DNA of 14,396 bases from JBKBRC01 sp046292345 (GTDB lineage Bacteria; Bacteroidota; Rhodothermia; Rhodothermales; Rubricoccaceae). Positions 1-7,053 of the stretch are shown in pieces. Under the pieces are notes generated by a model, which made no database searches, had not been told where the DNA came from, and saw only the letters and a list, made by a program, of their open reading frames with translations. Numbering within the stretch: the first letter of the stretch is position 1; the number at the start of each line of letters is the position of its first letter. Both the position numbers and the translations under genes were made by a program. The stretch spans positions 1 through 14,396 of the forward strand of contig JBKBRC010000053.1 in the NCBI GenBank assembly GCA_046292345.1. The letters run 5' to 3'.

Positions 1-823
1 CGAGCGCCGCCCCTGCGACGGCGCCGTCGCGCGTGGCATCGGGCGAGTCCTCGGCGGCGAGCACGACGAGCATGCGACCGTCTTGCAAGGAGGTCGCCCC
101 TGTGAAGCCGAGCGCGACGCCGCGCTTCTCGCCGAGCGCGTATGCCGTCACGTTCTCGGGCGGCGGCGGCGGCGTGCCGTGCTCGAGGTATGCGAGCAGC
201 CGCCGCAGGTCCAGGTCTGCGTGGGCGTTCACCGGTGCGAGGCCCTTGCCGGGTGCACCGTTGCCGCGGTTGAACAGGCGCACGGCCGCGCCCGTCCGCC
301 CGGGCACGAGCGCGGCGCCCTCGATGTTCATGTCGCTCCCGGCGAACGTGCGCGTGGCGCGCAGCGCGGCGTAGAGGGCCGGTGCGTGCACAAGGGCGGG
401 CGGCTCGCCGCCGCGCACGAGTGCGACGTGCTCGCGTCTTGGCAGTGAGCCTGAGCCGAACACGAGCAGCACCTCGTCGCCGTCTACGGGGCAGGTGACC
501 GACACGGCGGCCTCGAGGTCCAGCTTCAGCGCTTTGGTGCCGCGGTCGTCGCCGAAGACGCGCGCGCCGCCTGGTCCGCGCGGCAGAAGGAGCGGCTCGG
601 TCGCGCGCGGCGTACCCTCGGCGTCTACCGAGACCAGCCCGACCGCGTGCACGTCGTCCTGCGCGACGGCGAGCCGCCCGCGCCACCACGTAAGCCCGGA
701 CCCGGCGCGGACGTGTGGCGGGACGTCCGCGTCCGGCGGCGGGGGCGCGGTGTACGTGAGCGGATGCCGCGCGCGGACGACGGCGCGCAGCGCGGGATCC
801 CTTCGGGAGGGGAGCGGGGGCAC
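1..823 (-). CDS. DUF6929-like protein, partial (C-terminal end beyond the left edge)
   Basis: I translated this frame by hand. It is open from inside pncB to base 1, and its stop lies outside the window. In order it shows SGLTWWRGRLAVAQDDVHAVGL, a KALKLDLEA stretch, LLVFGSGSLPRRE, DMNIEGAAL, RLFNRGNGA and FTGATSLQDGR followed by AAEDSPDATRDGAVAGAAL. These match my recollection of DUF6929 proteins, which have a predicted beta-propeller-like fold of about 270-300 residues and unknown function. About 274 residues are present, so only a short tail should be missing. The start is uncertain because no in-frame ATG exists: GTG at 823 is used here, TTG at 883 and CTG at 790 are alternatives, and the sequence between 883 and about 790 is proline-rich and may not be translated. 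The gene lies just downstream of pncB on the same strand and is probably co-transcribed with it. Family assignment is from memory of motifs. Confidence 0.72.
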   Translation of the reverse strand, partial: MPPLPSRRDPALRAVVRARHPLTYTAPPPPDADVPPHVRAGSGLTWWRGRLAVAQDDVHAVGLVSVDAEGTPRATEPLLLPRGPGGARVFGDDRGTKALKLDLEAAVSVTCPVDGDEVLLVFGSGSLPRREHVALVRGGEPPALVHAPALYAALRATRTFAGSDMNIEGAALVPGRTGAAVRLFNRGNGAPGKGLAPVNAHADLDLRRLLAYLEHGTPPPPPENVTAYALGEKRGVALGFTGATSLQDGRMLVVLAAEDSPDATRDGAVAGAAL

Positions 824-900
824 GGGGGGCGAGGCCGGGACAGGGAAGAGCGGTTCTCCGGACGGCCGGGGCCGCCAGGGCAACGGGAGCGGGCCGAAGG

Positions 901-2265
901 CTATGCGGCGTGCTGCGCGGCAAGCTTGGCCCGCGTGCGGTCGCGCAGCGCGGCCAGGCCCTCGCTGACGGTGACGGGGTAGGGCTCCGCAGCCGCGTCG
1001 AGAGCATGGAGGGGCTCGGGGAGGCGGGCGAGCGCGTCGGCGGCGCGGGCGCGGGCGGCCGCCAGAGGCTCCCGGCCGGCCTCCGTGCGGCGTCCGTCGC
1101 GGAGCACCTCCACGAGGAGGGGCTCCCCCTCGAGGCGCTCCTCGTCCGTGGCGACCGTGTCCCCGGCGAAGCGCCCGTCGGCGTCCGTGCGGCGCCAGAG
1201 CTGCTTGAGGCCGGGAAGCGTGGCCTTGCCCTCGGCCAGTTTCATCCGCGGGCGCCCGGCGTAGGCGGCCAGTTTGTAGACGGCGCCGAGGGCCGGGGCG
1301 TCCTTGGCGACCGCCATCCGGGTGCCTACGCCGAACCCGTCGAGCGGGGCGCCGGCGGCGAGGAGCTCCGCGATCCGGTATTCGTCGAGGGAGGAGGAGG
1401 CGAAGAGCTGAACGCGGTGAAGGCCGGCGGCGTCGAGGCGCCGGCGGGCGTCCCGGGCGAGCGCGCCAAGGTTGCCGGAGTCGAGGCGGAGGGCGCGGAC
1501 CGAGAACGCCTCGCCGAGCGCGCTCGCGAGGGCGATCACGCGGTCCACGCCGCGGAGGGTGTCGTAGGTGTCGACGAGCAGGACCGTCTCGGGGTAGCAC
1601 GCGGCGAAGGCGCGGAAGGCCTCGGCCTCGTCGTCGTGCGCCTCGATGTAGGAGTGGGCCATCGTGCCCGTGACGGGGATCCCGAAGGCGTGGCCGGCCG
1701 CGACGTTGGAGGTTGCGTCCACGCCCGCGATCCACATTGCGCGGGCGCCCTGCACGGCGGCATCGGCCCCATGCGCGCGGCGCATCCCGAAGTCCGCCAC
1801 CGTCCGTCCCTGCGCGGCGCGGACGACGCGCGCGGCCTTCGACGCGATGGCCGTCTGGAAGGCGATCTGGTTGAGCAGGAACGACTCCGCGAGCTGCGCC
1901 TCGGCGATGGGGGCGGTGACCTCGAGCAGCGGCTCGCCCGCGAAGACGACGCTCCCCTCGAGGACGGCGCGCGCGTGCCCGGTAAAGCGGAGACGGCCGA
2001 GCCACTGGAGGAACGCGTCGTCGAAGAGGCCGAGCGTGGTAAGGTAGGCGAGCGCGTCCTCGGGGAAGTGGAACGCCTCGAGGTAGGCGAGCGCGTCGGC
2101 AAGCCCGCACGCGACGAGGTAGTTGCGCGAGGGCGGAAGGCGGCGGACGAAGAGGTCGAACGTGGCCTCGGCGTCCATCCCCTCGCGCCAGTACGCCTGC
2201 GCCATCGTGAGCTGGTAGAGGTCGGTCACGAGCGCGGCGCGGCCGTCGGCGGTCCGGGGGGTCAT
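901..2265 (-). CDS. pncB: Nicotinate phosphoribosyltransferase
   Basis: This 454-residue protein should join nicotinate to PRPP with ATP hydrolysis to give nicotinate mononucleotide, the entry step of the Preiss-Handler route to NAD in the cytoplasm. The N-terminus ALVTDLYQLTMAQAYW is characteristic of the family. FGMRRAHGADAA follows (His165), then GVDATSNVAAGHAFGIPVTGTMAHSYIEAH (His204, in the position I believe corresponds to the autophosphorylated histidine of the family), VDTYDTLRG, and LRLDSGNL, which resembles the phosphoribosyl-binding part of type II PRTases. The length fits the longer bacterial/eukaryotic-like form, not the roughly 400-residue enterobacterial one. The ATG at 2265 overlaps the pncA stop as ATGA, so the two are translationally coupled, and this fixes the start. 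The stop is TAG at 903-901. The downstream partner is the DUF6929-like gene. Confidence 0.95.
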   Translation of the reverse strand: MTPRTADGRAALVTDLYQLTMAQAYWREGMDAEATFDLFVRRLPPSRNYLVACGLADALAYLEAFHFPEDALAYLTTLGLFDDAFLQWLGRLRFTGHARAVLEGSVVFAGEPLLEVTAPIAEAQLAESFLLNQIAFQTAIASKAARVVRAAQGRTVADFGMRRAHGADAAVQGARAMWIAGVDATSNVAAGHAFGIPVTGTMAHSYIEAHDDEAEAFRAFAACYPETVLLVDTYDTLRGVDRVIALASALGEAFSVRALRLDSGNLGALARDARRRLDAAGLHRVQLFASSSLDEYRIAELLAAGAPLDGFGVGTRMAVAKDAPALGAVYKLAAYAGRPRMKLAEGKATLPGLKQLWRRTDADGRFAGDTVATDEERLEGEPLLVEVLRDGRRTEAGREPLAAARARAADALARLPEPLHALDAAAEPYPVTVSEGLAALRDRTRAKLAAQHAA

Positions 2266-2834
2266 TGGGCTTCGGCGGCGACGAGAGCGCCGGCCCGCGC
2301 CATCTCGGCGAGGGCGGTCTCGGTCGTGTCTTCGGCGATGCCGCGGTGGCCGCCGGGGATGAGCCGGACCTCGAACCCTTCGCGCCGCGCGTCGAGCACG
2401 GAGGCGCGCACGCAGTAGTCTGTCGCCAGCCCGCCGACGAACACGCGGCGGACGCCGGCCGCGCGGAGGCGCTCGGCCAGGTCCGTCCCCTCGAACCCGG
2501 AGTACGCCTCGGCCCGCGGCAGGGTGGCCTTGCTTACGACGACCGCGCCCTCCGGGAGCGCGAGGTCCGCAGGGAAGGCGGCCCCCTCCGTATCGCGGAC
2601 GCAGTGCGACGGCCACGGCCCGCCCTGCGCCTCGAAGGAGGTGTGGTCCGGAGGGTGCCAGTCGCGCGTGGCGAAGACGGGAGCGCCGGCGGCCTTGGCC
2701 GCGGCGATCCAGCGGTTGAGCACGGGCACGACGGCGTCGCCCTCGGGCACGGCAAGCGCGCCGCCGGGGAGAAAGTCGTTCTGGACGTCTATGAGCAGGA
2801 GGGCATCGCCCTCGCGGAGAGAAGGAGCGGACAT
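2262..2834 (-). CDS. pncA: Nicotinamidase
   Basis: This 190-residue cysteine hydrolase of the isochorismatase superfamily should deamidate nicotinamide to nicotinate, the substrate of the following pncB product. The catalytic triad is visible as Asp16 (LLIDVQNDF), Lys102 (VVSKAT) and Cys141 (ATDYCVRA). The metal ligands are Asp58 and His60 (TRDWHPPDH) and His77 (WPSHCV). The cis-peptide region GGLATDYC is intact, and length and motif order are normal for PncA. The ATG at 2834 places LLLIDVQNDF at the usual distance from the N-terminus. Because of the assembly duplication across the N gap, an identical copy of the first codons and ATG appears at 3055-3025. That copy is an artefact and should not be used as the start. 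A 19-bp tandem repeat array begins 32 bp upstream of the ATG. Confidence 0.96.
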   Translation of the reverse strand: MSAPSLREGDALLLIDVQNDFLPGGALAVPEGDAVVPVLNRWIAAAKAAGAPVFATRDWHPPDHTSFEAQGGPWPSHCVRDTEGAAFPADLALPEGAVVVSKATLPRAEAYSGFEGTDLAERLRAAGVRRVFVGGLATDYCVRASVLDARREGFEVRLIPGGHRGIAEDTTETALAEMARAGALVAAEAQ

Positions 2835-2866
2835 AGGGCCAGGTGGGATCGAGAGGAGATACGCGG

Positions 2867-2923
2867 CAGCGGGGCTCGCGTTCGGCAGCGGGGCTCGCGT
2901 TCGGCAGCGGGGCTCGCGTTCGG
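2867..2923. repeat. 19-bp tandem repeat, three copies left of the gap
   Basis: Three perfect head-to-tail copies of CAGCGGGGCTCGCGTTCGG start at 2867, 2886 and 2905 and run into the Ns. There are no spacers, so this is not a CRISPR array. The array ends 32 bp upstream of the pncA start codon. Read in the pncA sense direction the unit is CCGAACGCGAGCCCCGCTG. Confidence 0.97.
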
Positions 2924-2924
2924 C

Positions 2925-3024
2925 NNNNNNNNNNNNNNNNNNNNNNNNNNNNNNNNNNNNNNNNNNNNNNNNNNNNNNNNNNNNNNNNNNNNNNNNNNNN
3001 NNNNNNNNNNNNNNNNNNNNNNNN
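2925..3024. other. Assembly gap of exactly 100 N
   Basis: One hundred N characters mark a scaffold join of conventional, not measured, length. The 121 bases left of it (2804-2924) are identical to the 121 bases right of it (3025-3145), so the contigs overlap and the gap is likely not real missing sequence. An unknown number of 19-bp repeat copies could still be missing. Confidence 0.97.
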
Positions 3025-3145
3025 CATCGCCCTCGCGGAGAGAAGGAGCGGACATAGGGCCAGGTGGGATCGAGAGGAGATACGCGGCAGCGGGGCTCGC
3101 GTTCGGCAGCGGGGCTCGCGTTCGGCAGCGGGGCTCGCGTTCGGC
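3025..3145. repeat. Exact duplicate of 2804-2924 (probable assembly artefact)
   Basis: This block repeats the pncA start codon and its first codons (CATCGCCCTCGCGGAGAGAA onward), the leader and the first three repeat copies, offset by 221 bp. The duplicate begins at the first base after the N run, and its partner ends at the last base before it. That is what two overlapping contig ends placed side by side look like. A biological tandem duplication would not be expected to coincide exactly with both gap edges. Confidence 0.92.
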
Positions 3146-3201
3146 AGCGGGGCTCGCGTTCGGCAGCGGGGCTCGCGTTCGGCAGCGGGGCTCGCGTTCG
3201 G
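3088..3201. repeat. 19-bp tandem repeat, six copies right of the gap
   Basis: Six perfect head-to-tail copies of CAGCGGGGCTCGCGTTCGG start at 3088, 3107, 3126, 3145, 3164 and 3183. The array ends cleanly in GCCGGCGAGG. After collapsing the duplication the true array would have at least six copies. It lies between the divergent pncA and the barrel gene at 3286, so it could be regulatory or merely a minisatellite. Confidence 0.97.
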
Positions 3202-3285
3202 CCGGCGAGGACCGGAGCGGCGGAACCGCGGGTGCCCGGAGCTCTTTGACGCAGCCGCTCCGCCTCCACCACCCTCTCCGCTCCG

Positions 3286-4053
3286 ATGCGCTCCTCGCCG
3301 ATGCTCCGCTGGCTACCCCTGCTCGTGTCGTTCGCGTGCCATCTCGTGGCCTCTCCCGCGCTGGCGCAGCCGGGCCGGCTCTCGGTCGAGCTCGAGGCCG
3401 GGCCGGCGTGGCAGAGCCGAAACGACGTCGAGATCCCGAACGACGGCGCGGCGACCCGCTTCTCGCTGAAGGAGCTGACCGGGAGCGGCCCGGCGCCGGC
3501 CGGGCGGGTGTACGTGACGTGGCAGCCGGGCGCGCGCCACGCGCTGCGCCTGCTGGTGGCGCCGCTCTCGGTGACGGCGACCGGGGTGCCGGATCAGCCC
3601 ATCCGCTTTGCCGGGGAGGCCTTCGCCGCCGGCGCCGAGACGGAGTCGACCTACACGTTCAACTCGTACCGCCTGACCTACCGCTACGCCCTGCTCGACG
3701 GCGAGCGCGCCGGGCTCTGGATCGGCTTCACGGCCAAGGTCCGCGACGCGCTCGTGGGCCTCGAGCAGCCGGGCGTCACGGCGAGGGACACGGACCTCGG
3801 CTTCGTCCCGCTGCTGCACCTGGCGCCCACCTGGCGCTTCGCGCCCGGCTGGGAGGTCGGCCTGGACGTGGACGCCCTCGCCGGGGGGCCGGGCCGGGCC
3901 ATCGACGGCGCCGTGCGCGTGGGCTACGACCTGAGCGACCGCCTGACCGTCCGCGCCGGCTACCGGACCGTGGAGGGCGGCGCGGACGTCGACGCCGTCT
4001 ACAACTTCGCGTGGCTGCACTACGCCGTCGGCTCCGTCACCGTGCGGCTGTGA
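3286..4053 (+). CDS. Secreted protein, probable outer-membrane beta-barrel
   Basis: This 255-residue protein has a signal peptide (hydrophobic LPLLVSFACHLVASPALA, cleavage expected after ALA and before QPGRL). Alternating strands rich in aromatic and charged residues follow, such as GRVYVTWQPGARHALRLLVAPL, YTFNSYRLTYRYAL, LWIGFTAKVRD, LHLAPTWRFAPGWEVGLDVDAL, AIDGAVRVGYDLSDRLTVRAGYRTVEGG and the final FAWLHYAVGSVTVRL. This is the pattern of an 8-10 strand barrel. No specific family or substrate is recognised. ATG 3286 is used, and ATG 3301 would still leave a complete signal peptide. The gene is divergent from pncA and convergent with mgtC. Confidence 0.8.
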   Translation: MRSSPMLRWLPLLVSFACHLVASPALAQPGRLSVELEAGPAWQSRNDVEIPNDGAATRFSLKELTGSGPAPAGRVYVTWQPGARHALRLLVAPLSVTATGVPDQPIRFAGEAFAAGAETESTYTFNSYRLTYRYALLDGERAGLWIGFTAKVRDALVGLEQPGVTARDTDLGFVPLLHLAPTWRFAPGWEVGLDVDALAGGPGRAIDGAVRVGYDLSDRLTVRAGYRTVEGGADVDAVYNFAWLHYAVGSVTVRL

Positions 4054-4086
4054 CCGGAGGTGCCGGCATGACCGGAGGTGCCGGCA
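4051..4086. repeat. 18-bp direct repeat, two copies, overlapping a stop codon
   Basis: TGACCGGAGGTGCCGGCA occurs twice head to tail, at 4051-4068 and 4069-4086. The first copy begins with the TGA stop of the barrel gene, and the second copy supplies another in-frame TGA because 18 is a multiple of three. It is followed by CGACC, where the identity stops. Confidence 0.95.
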
Positions 4087-4098
4087 CGACCGCTATCG

Positions 4099-4112
4099 CC
4101 GGTTGCAACCGG
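4099..4112. other. 14-bp perfect palindrome between convergent genes
   Basis: CCGGTTGCAACCGG equals its own reverse complement. It sits in the 97-bp spacer between the barrel gene (ends 4053) and mgtC (ends 4151). With no T-run it is not a classic intrinsic terminator. It could be a protein-binding site or form a small cruciform. The inner GTTGCAAC also occurs at 12454-12461. Confidence 0.6.
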
Positions 4113-4150
4113 GCGCTGAGGCCGGTGCAGGGCCGAGGGAGTGAGAGCGG

Positions 4151-4849
4151 TCAACCGTCATCCTCGACAACCTCCCAGCGCGCGGCCGTCACCGCCGGCT
4201 CCAGGCTGAGCGTGCCGACGACGCGCTCGAGGAGCCGGTCGCTCCGGCCCTCCGTCACGAACCGCGCCACGACCTCCACGCCGTCGGGGCGGTCCTCGAC
4301 GTCGCGGCTGGCGAGGGAGCGGAGGAGAAGGCCGTCTACCGAGGCGGCCTGGAGCAGCCGCATGCGCACGTGCGGCTCGTCGGCGCCGCGCGTGGCGATC
4401 CGGCAGTGGTAGTGGACGGCCTGCTCGTGGCCGGCGTCCGGCTGTCGGTTGATGAACCGCCCGATCGGTCGGAGCGCAAGGTGGGCCCCGAGCACCAGGA
4501 ACGCGCCGAGCGTGGCCTCCGCCACGAACCCCGTCCCCACGAGCACGCCGACCGCCGCCGTGCACCACAGCGTGGCCGCCGTGTTGAGGCCGCGGACGTT
4601 GAGGCCCTCCTTGAAGATGACCCCGGCGCCGAGGAAGCCCACGCCGGAGACGACCTGCGCCGCGACGCGCGTCGGCGAGAGCTCATTGTCGACGAGCGTG
4701 GCCAGGAGGGTGAACATCGCCGCGCCAACCGAGACCAGGGCGTTTGTGCGGAGGCCCGCCAGCCGCTGTCGCCACTGCCGCTCCGCGCCGACGACGGCGC
4801 CGAGGAACAGGGCGAGCAGAAGGCGTAGGCCGGTGTCGAGCAGGGGCAT
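4151..4849 (-). CDS. mgtC: MgtC/SapB-family membrane protein
   Basis: This 232-residue inner-membrane protein closely matches MgtC, with FLGAVVGAERQWRQRLAGLR near the N-terminus, then TNALVSVGAAMF, VVSGVGFLGAGVIFKEG and VRGLNTAATLWCTAAVGVLVGTG. The N-terminal half holds the predicted membrane helices, to about residue 135. The rest is an ACT-like cytoplasmic domain, with HYHCRIATRG and FVTEGRSDRLLERVVGTLSLEPAVTAARWE. Family members act in adaptation to low Mg2+ and, in Salmonella, inhibit the F1Fo ATP synthase, so the exact role here is inferred. ATG 4849 is chosen because it gives the standard N-terminus (MPLLDTGLRLLLALFLG). An in-frame ATG at 4894 would add 15 atypical residues. The gene follows mgtE on the same strand after 99 bp, and the TGA is at 4153-4151. 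Confidence 0.92.
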   Translation of the reverse strand: MPLLDTGLRLLLALFLGAVVGAERQWRQRLAGLRTNALVSVGAAMFTLLATLVDNELSPTRVAAQVVSGVGFLGAGVIFKEGLNVRGLNTAATLWCTAAVGVLVGTGFVAEATLGAFLVLGAHLALRPIGRFINRQPDAGHEQAVHYHCRIATRGADEPHVRMRLLQAASVDGLLLRSLASRDVEDRPDGVEVVARFVTEGRSDRLLERVVGTLSLEPAVTAARWEVVEDDG

Positions 4850-4948
4850 GGGGCCGCCGGGCAGGGCCGCCTGCACGCTCCGGGCCCGATGCATAGCGGG
4901 GCGCGCGCGCGGGCGGCCGGCGAGAGGGACTACGCGAGGGAGGGGACA

Positions 4949-6298
4949 TCAGAGGCCGAGGTAGGCCGTGGCGATGGAGAAGTAGATCAGGACCCCGCAG
5001 ATGTCCGCGATGGACGTGATGAGCGGCGCGCTCGCCGTCGCCGGGTCGAGCTTGAGCCGCGTCAGCAGGAACGGCAGGCTCATCCCGATGAGGCTGCCGA
5101 CCAGCACGACCAGCATCATGGTCATGGCGACGACGGCGACGATCTCGGGCGCGCGGAAGGCGGCGACGAGTGAGACGGCCGCAGCCATCGTCGCGCCGAG
5201 CGCGGCGGCGACGAGCAGTTCCTTGCCGAGCAGGCTGAGCCAGTCCTTCAGGCGGACGTCGCCCGTGGCGAGGGCGCGCACCATCAGCGTGGCCGCCTGC
5301 GAGCCGGCGTTCCCGCCCGAGTCGATCAGCAGCGGCAGGAAGAACGCGAGCGAGATCATGGCCGCGAGCGTGTCCTCGAAGTAGGCGATGCCGGCGCCGG
5401 AGAAGATGTTCATGAACACCAGGACGGCGAGCCAGCCGATCCGCGCGCGGTAGAGCACGGCCACGCCCGCGTCGCGGAGGCTGATGCCGAGCGGTACGGT
5501 GGCGCCGTGCTTCTGGAAGTCCTCCGTGAACTCCTCCTCGGCCACGTCGAAGAGGTCGTCCACGGTGACGATGCCGAGGAGCACGCCGTCCGAATCCACG
5601 ACCGGGAGCGCCGTCTGGTCGTAGCGGCGGACGAGGCGGACGGCCTCCTCCCGGTCGGCCGAGGCGAGGACGGAGACGTACTGGTGGTCCATCACGCTCT
5701 CGACGAGCGCGTCGGGCTCGGCGAGAATGAGGCGCCGCAGCTCGATGTCGTCGACGAGCCGCCAGTCCTCGTCGACGACGAAGACGCGGTTGATGGTCTC
5801 GGCGAGGCGGCTCTTGCGGCGGACGTGGCGGAGGGCCTGCTCGATCGTCCAGTGTTTGCGCACGGCCACGTAGTCCGGCGTCATGAGGCGCCCGACGCTC
5901 TCGTCCGGGTAGCCGAGCAGCGTCCGGGCTTCGGCGAGGTCTTCGGGGGAGAGCAGGTTGAGCAGGCGCTGCGTGACCGTGCCCGGGAGCTCGTCGAGGA
6001 GCTCGGCGCGGTCGTCCGGGGGGAGGTCCGCGAGGACGGCGCGGGCCTCGTCGTCGGTGAGGTCGCGCACGAGCGCGTTGCGGTCGTCCTTGTCGAGGTG
6101 CGAGACGACCTCGGCAGCGCGCTCGCGCGGGAGGGCGCGGAAGAGCAGGATGCGCTCGGGCTTGGGCAGGCCGAGCAGCAGGTCGGCCAGGTCGGGGGCG
6201 GGCCAGTCGGCGAGCGTGGCGCGGAGCGCGCTCCAGTCGCGCGCGGCCAGGAGCGCCCCGACGTCGGGACGCCGGTCGAGGGTGTTCGGGTGCAGCAT
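4949..6298 (-). CDS. mgtE: Magnesium transporter MgtE
   Basis: This 449-residue MgtE-family Mg2+ channel has the full domain set. A cytosolic N domain (about 1-130) carries the helical repeats LLLGLPKPERILLFRALP, EVVSHLDKDDRNALV and VLADLPPDDRAELLDELP. A CBS pair runs from MTPDYVAV (139) to about 265, with ALPVVDSDGVLLGIVTVDDLFDV closing it. Five membrane helices from about 280 include the FFLPLLIDSGGNAGSQAATL motif and the C-terminal PLITSIADICGVLIYF. The acidic residue in the last motif is Asp432, the same number as the pore Asp of the Thermus thermophilus protein as I remember it. The N domain and CBS pair normally sense cytoplasmic Mg2+ and close the channel. It starts 14 bp after the stop of the upstream barrel gene and precedes mgtC, which indicates one operon. 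Confidence 0.96.
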   Translation of the reverse strand: MLHPNTLDRRPDVGALLAARDWSALRATLADWPAPDLADLLLGLPKPERILLFRALPRERAAEVVSHLDKDDRNALVRDLTDDEARAVLADLPPDDRAELLDELPGTVTQRLLNLLSPEDLAEARTLLGYPDESVGRLMTPDYVAVRKHWTIEQALRHVRRKSRLAETINRVFVVDEDWRLVDDIELRRLILAEPDALVESVMDHQYVSVLASADREEAVRLVRRYDQTALPVVDSDGVLLGIVTVDDLFDVAEEEFTEDFQKHGATVPLGISLRDAGVAVLYRARIGWLAVLVFMNIFSGAGIAYFEDTLAAMISLAFFLPLLIDSGGNAGSQAATLMVRALATGDVRLKDWLSLLGKELLVAAALGATMAAAVSLVAAFRAPEIVAVVAMTMMLVVLVGSLIGMSLPFLLTRLKLDPATASAPLITSIADICGVLIYFSIATAYLGL

Positions 6299-6312
6299 GG
6301 CGAGAGGAGGCG

Positions 6313-7053
6313 TCAGCGGAGGGGACGGAAGAAGGGCGCGGGGGTCCAGGCGAGGCCCAGCGCGGGGCCGGTGTCGCCCTCGCCGCGAAGGGCGAGGCCG
6401 AAGCTGGCGTCGAGGCCGAGGCGGTCCGGGACGAGGGCGAGGCGCAGGCCGGCCTGCGCGCCCATGTCGCCACCCTCGCCGAAGAGCTCGGCGATGAGCG
6501 TAGCCGGGCCGGCGACGACGAGGTCGGCTCGGAGGCCGTAGAGCAGGCGCAGCGCGCGCCCCTCGCGGGCGTAGCTCGTGCCGGCGTTGGCATGCACGAG
6601 CAGGCGCTCGCCCGGTGCGGTGTACGTGAGCGGGAGGTAGGCGTAGCCGCCGCTCAGGCGCTCGCCCGTCGCCTGCGCGAACGGCCCGAAGCCGGCGCCA
6701 ACGACGACCGAGACGCCGGTTGCGCCCGGCGCGTCCGGCACGAGGCGGACCTTGACCTGCGCCACGCCTTCGAGCCCGGCGTGCGTGTGGTCACCATGGT
6801 TGTCCTGCACGCGGCCGGCGCCGAGCGTGATCTCGGCGCGCCCGAGCGGCGTGCAGGCAGGCAATAGCCAGGTCGCCGAGCCGCCGAGCCAGCCCTCGAG
6901 CTGGCACGCACCGGGTCCGGTAATGGCGGCGTCGTCTACGACGAACTGCTGCGCGGCAGCGGGCACGGCCGCAAAAAGAGCGGCACAGGCGCATACAGCA
7001 CAGACGCATGCAGCGGCCCGTGCCGGGCCGCCGGAGAGTGCACGGAAGAGCAT
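6313..7053 (-). CDS. Small outer-membrane barrel candidate, PGAC-x16-CxPLG family
   Basis: This 246-residue protein has a signal peptide unusually rich in cysteine (CVCAVCACAALFAAVPAAAQ, four Cys) and a mature chain of alternating beta-strand-like segments ending in PFFRPLR. Near the mature N-terminus it has PGAC (Cys50), 16 residues, then CTPLG (Cys67). The same arrangement occurs in the protein at 9440-10129. Both also share a LxPDRL stretch near the C-terminus (LALVPDRLGLDASFG). The two cysteines probably form a disulfide in the periplasm (inference). The domain family is not recognised. It may be a porin-like or MetA-pathway-like barrel. It is the first gene of the operon with mgtE (14 bp gap) and mgtC, so a role linked to cation uptake is possible but untested. 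Confidence 0.78.
   Translation of the reverse strand: MLFRALSGGPARAAACVCAVCACAALFAAVPAAAQQFVVDDAAITGPGACQLEGWLGGSATWLLPACTPLGRAEITLGAGRVQDNHGDHTHAGLEGVAQVKVRLVPDAPGATGVSVVVGAGFGPFAQATGERLSGGYAYLPLTYTAPGERLLVHANAGTSYAREGRALRLLYGLRADLVVAGPATLIAELFGEGGDMGAQAGLRLALVPDRLGLDASFGLALRGEGDTGPALGLAWTPAPFFRPLR

Larger units (their letters stand above)
2835..3285. other. Divergent intergenic region with tandem repeats and scaffold gap
   Basis: This gene-free stretch separates pncA (leftward) from the outer-membrane protein gene at 3286 (rightward). It holds three 19-bp repeat copies, 100 Ns, a duplicated copy of the pncA 5' end, six more 19-bp copies, and about 84 bp of unique leader (3202-3285). The real region is probably about 220 bp shorter than shown, because 2925-3145 would vanish if the two contig ends were joined. 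The translations through it are repeat-derived (19 bp is not a multiple of 3, so one peptide period is 57 bp) and do not look like a protein. No clear promoter was recognised. CTCTTTGACG at about 3242-3251 is the only T-rich spot before the 3286 start. Confidence 0.85.

Noticed and set aside
910..2418. Long plus-strand open frame over pncB
   Set aside because: It is the antisense shadow of pncB. Its translation is rich in Gly, Arg, Glu and Val with no domain, as expected from opposite-strand reading of GC-rich coding DNA.
2789..3055. Second pncA-like start at 3055
   Set aside because: It comes from the 121-bp duplicate next to the N gap and its frame passes through Ns. The true start is 2834.
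2867..3201. CRISPR array
   Set aside because: The 19-bp units are directly adjacent with no spacers, and no cas genes are present.
6313..7053. Lipoprotein signal in the cysteine-rich leader
   Set aside because: The leader has four Cys but none in a good lipobox (L-A/S-G/A-C), and AAAQ gives a normal signal peptidase I site.
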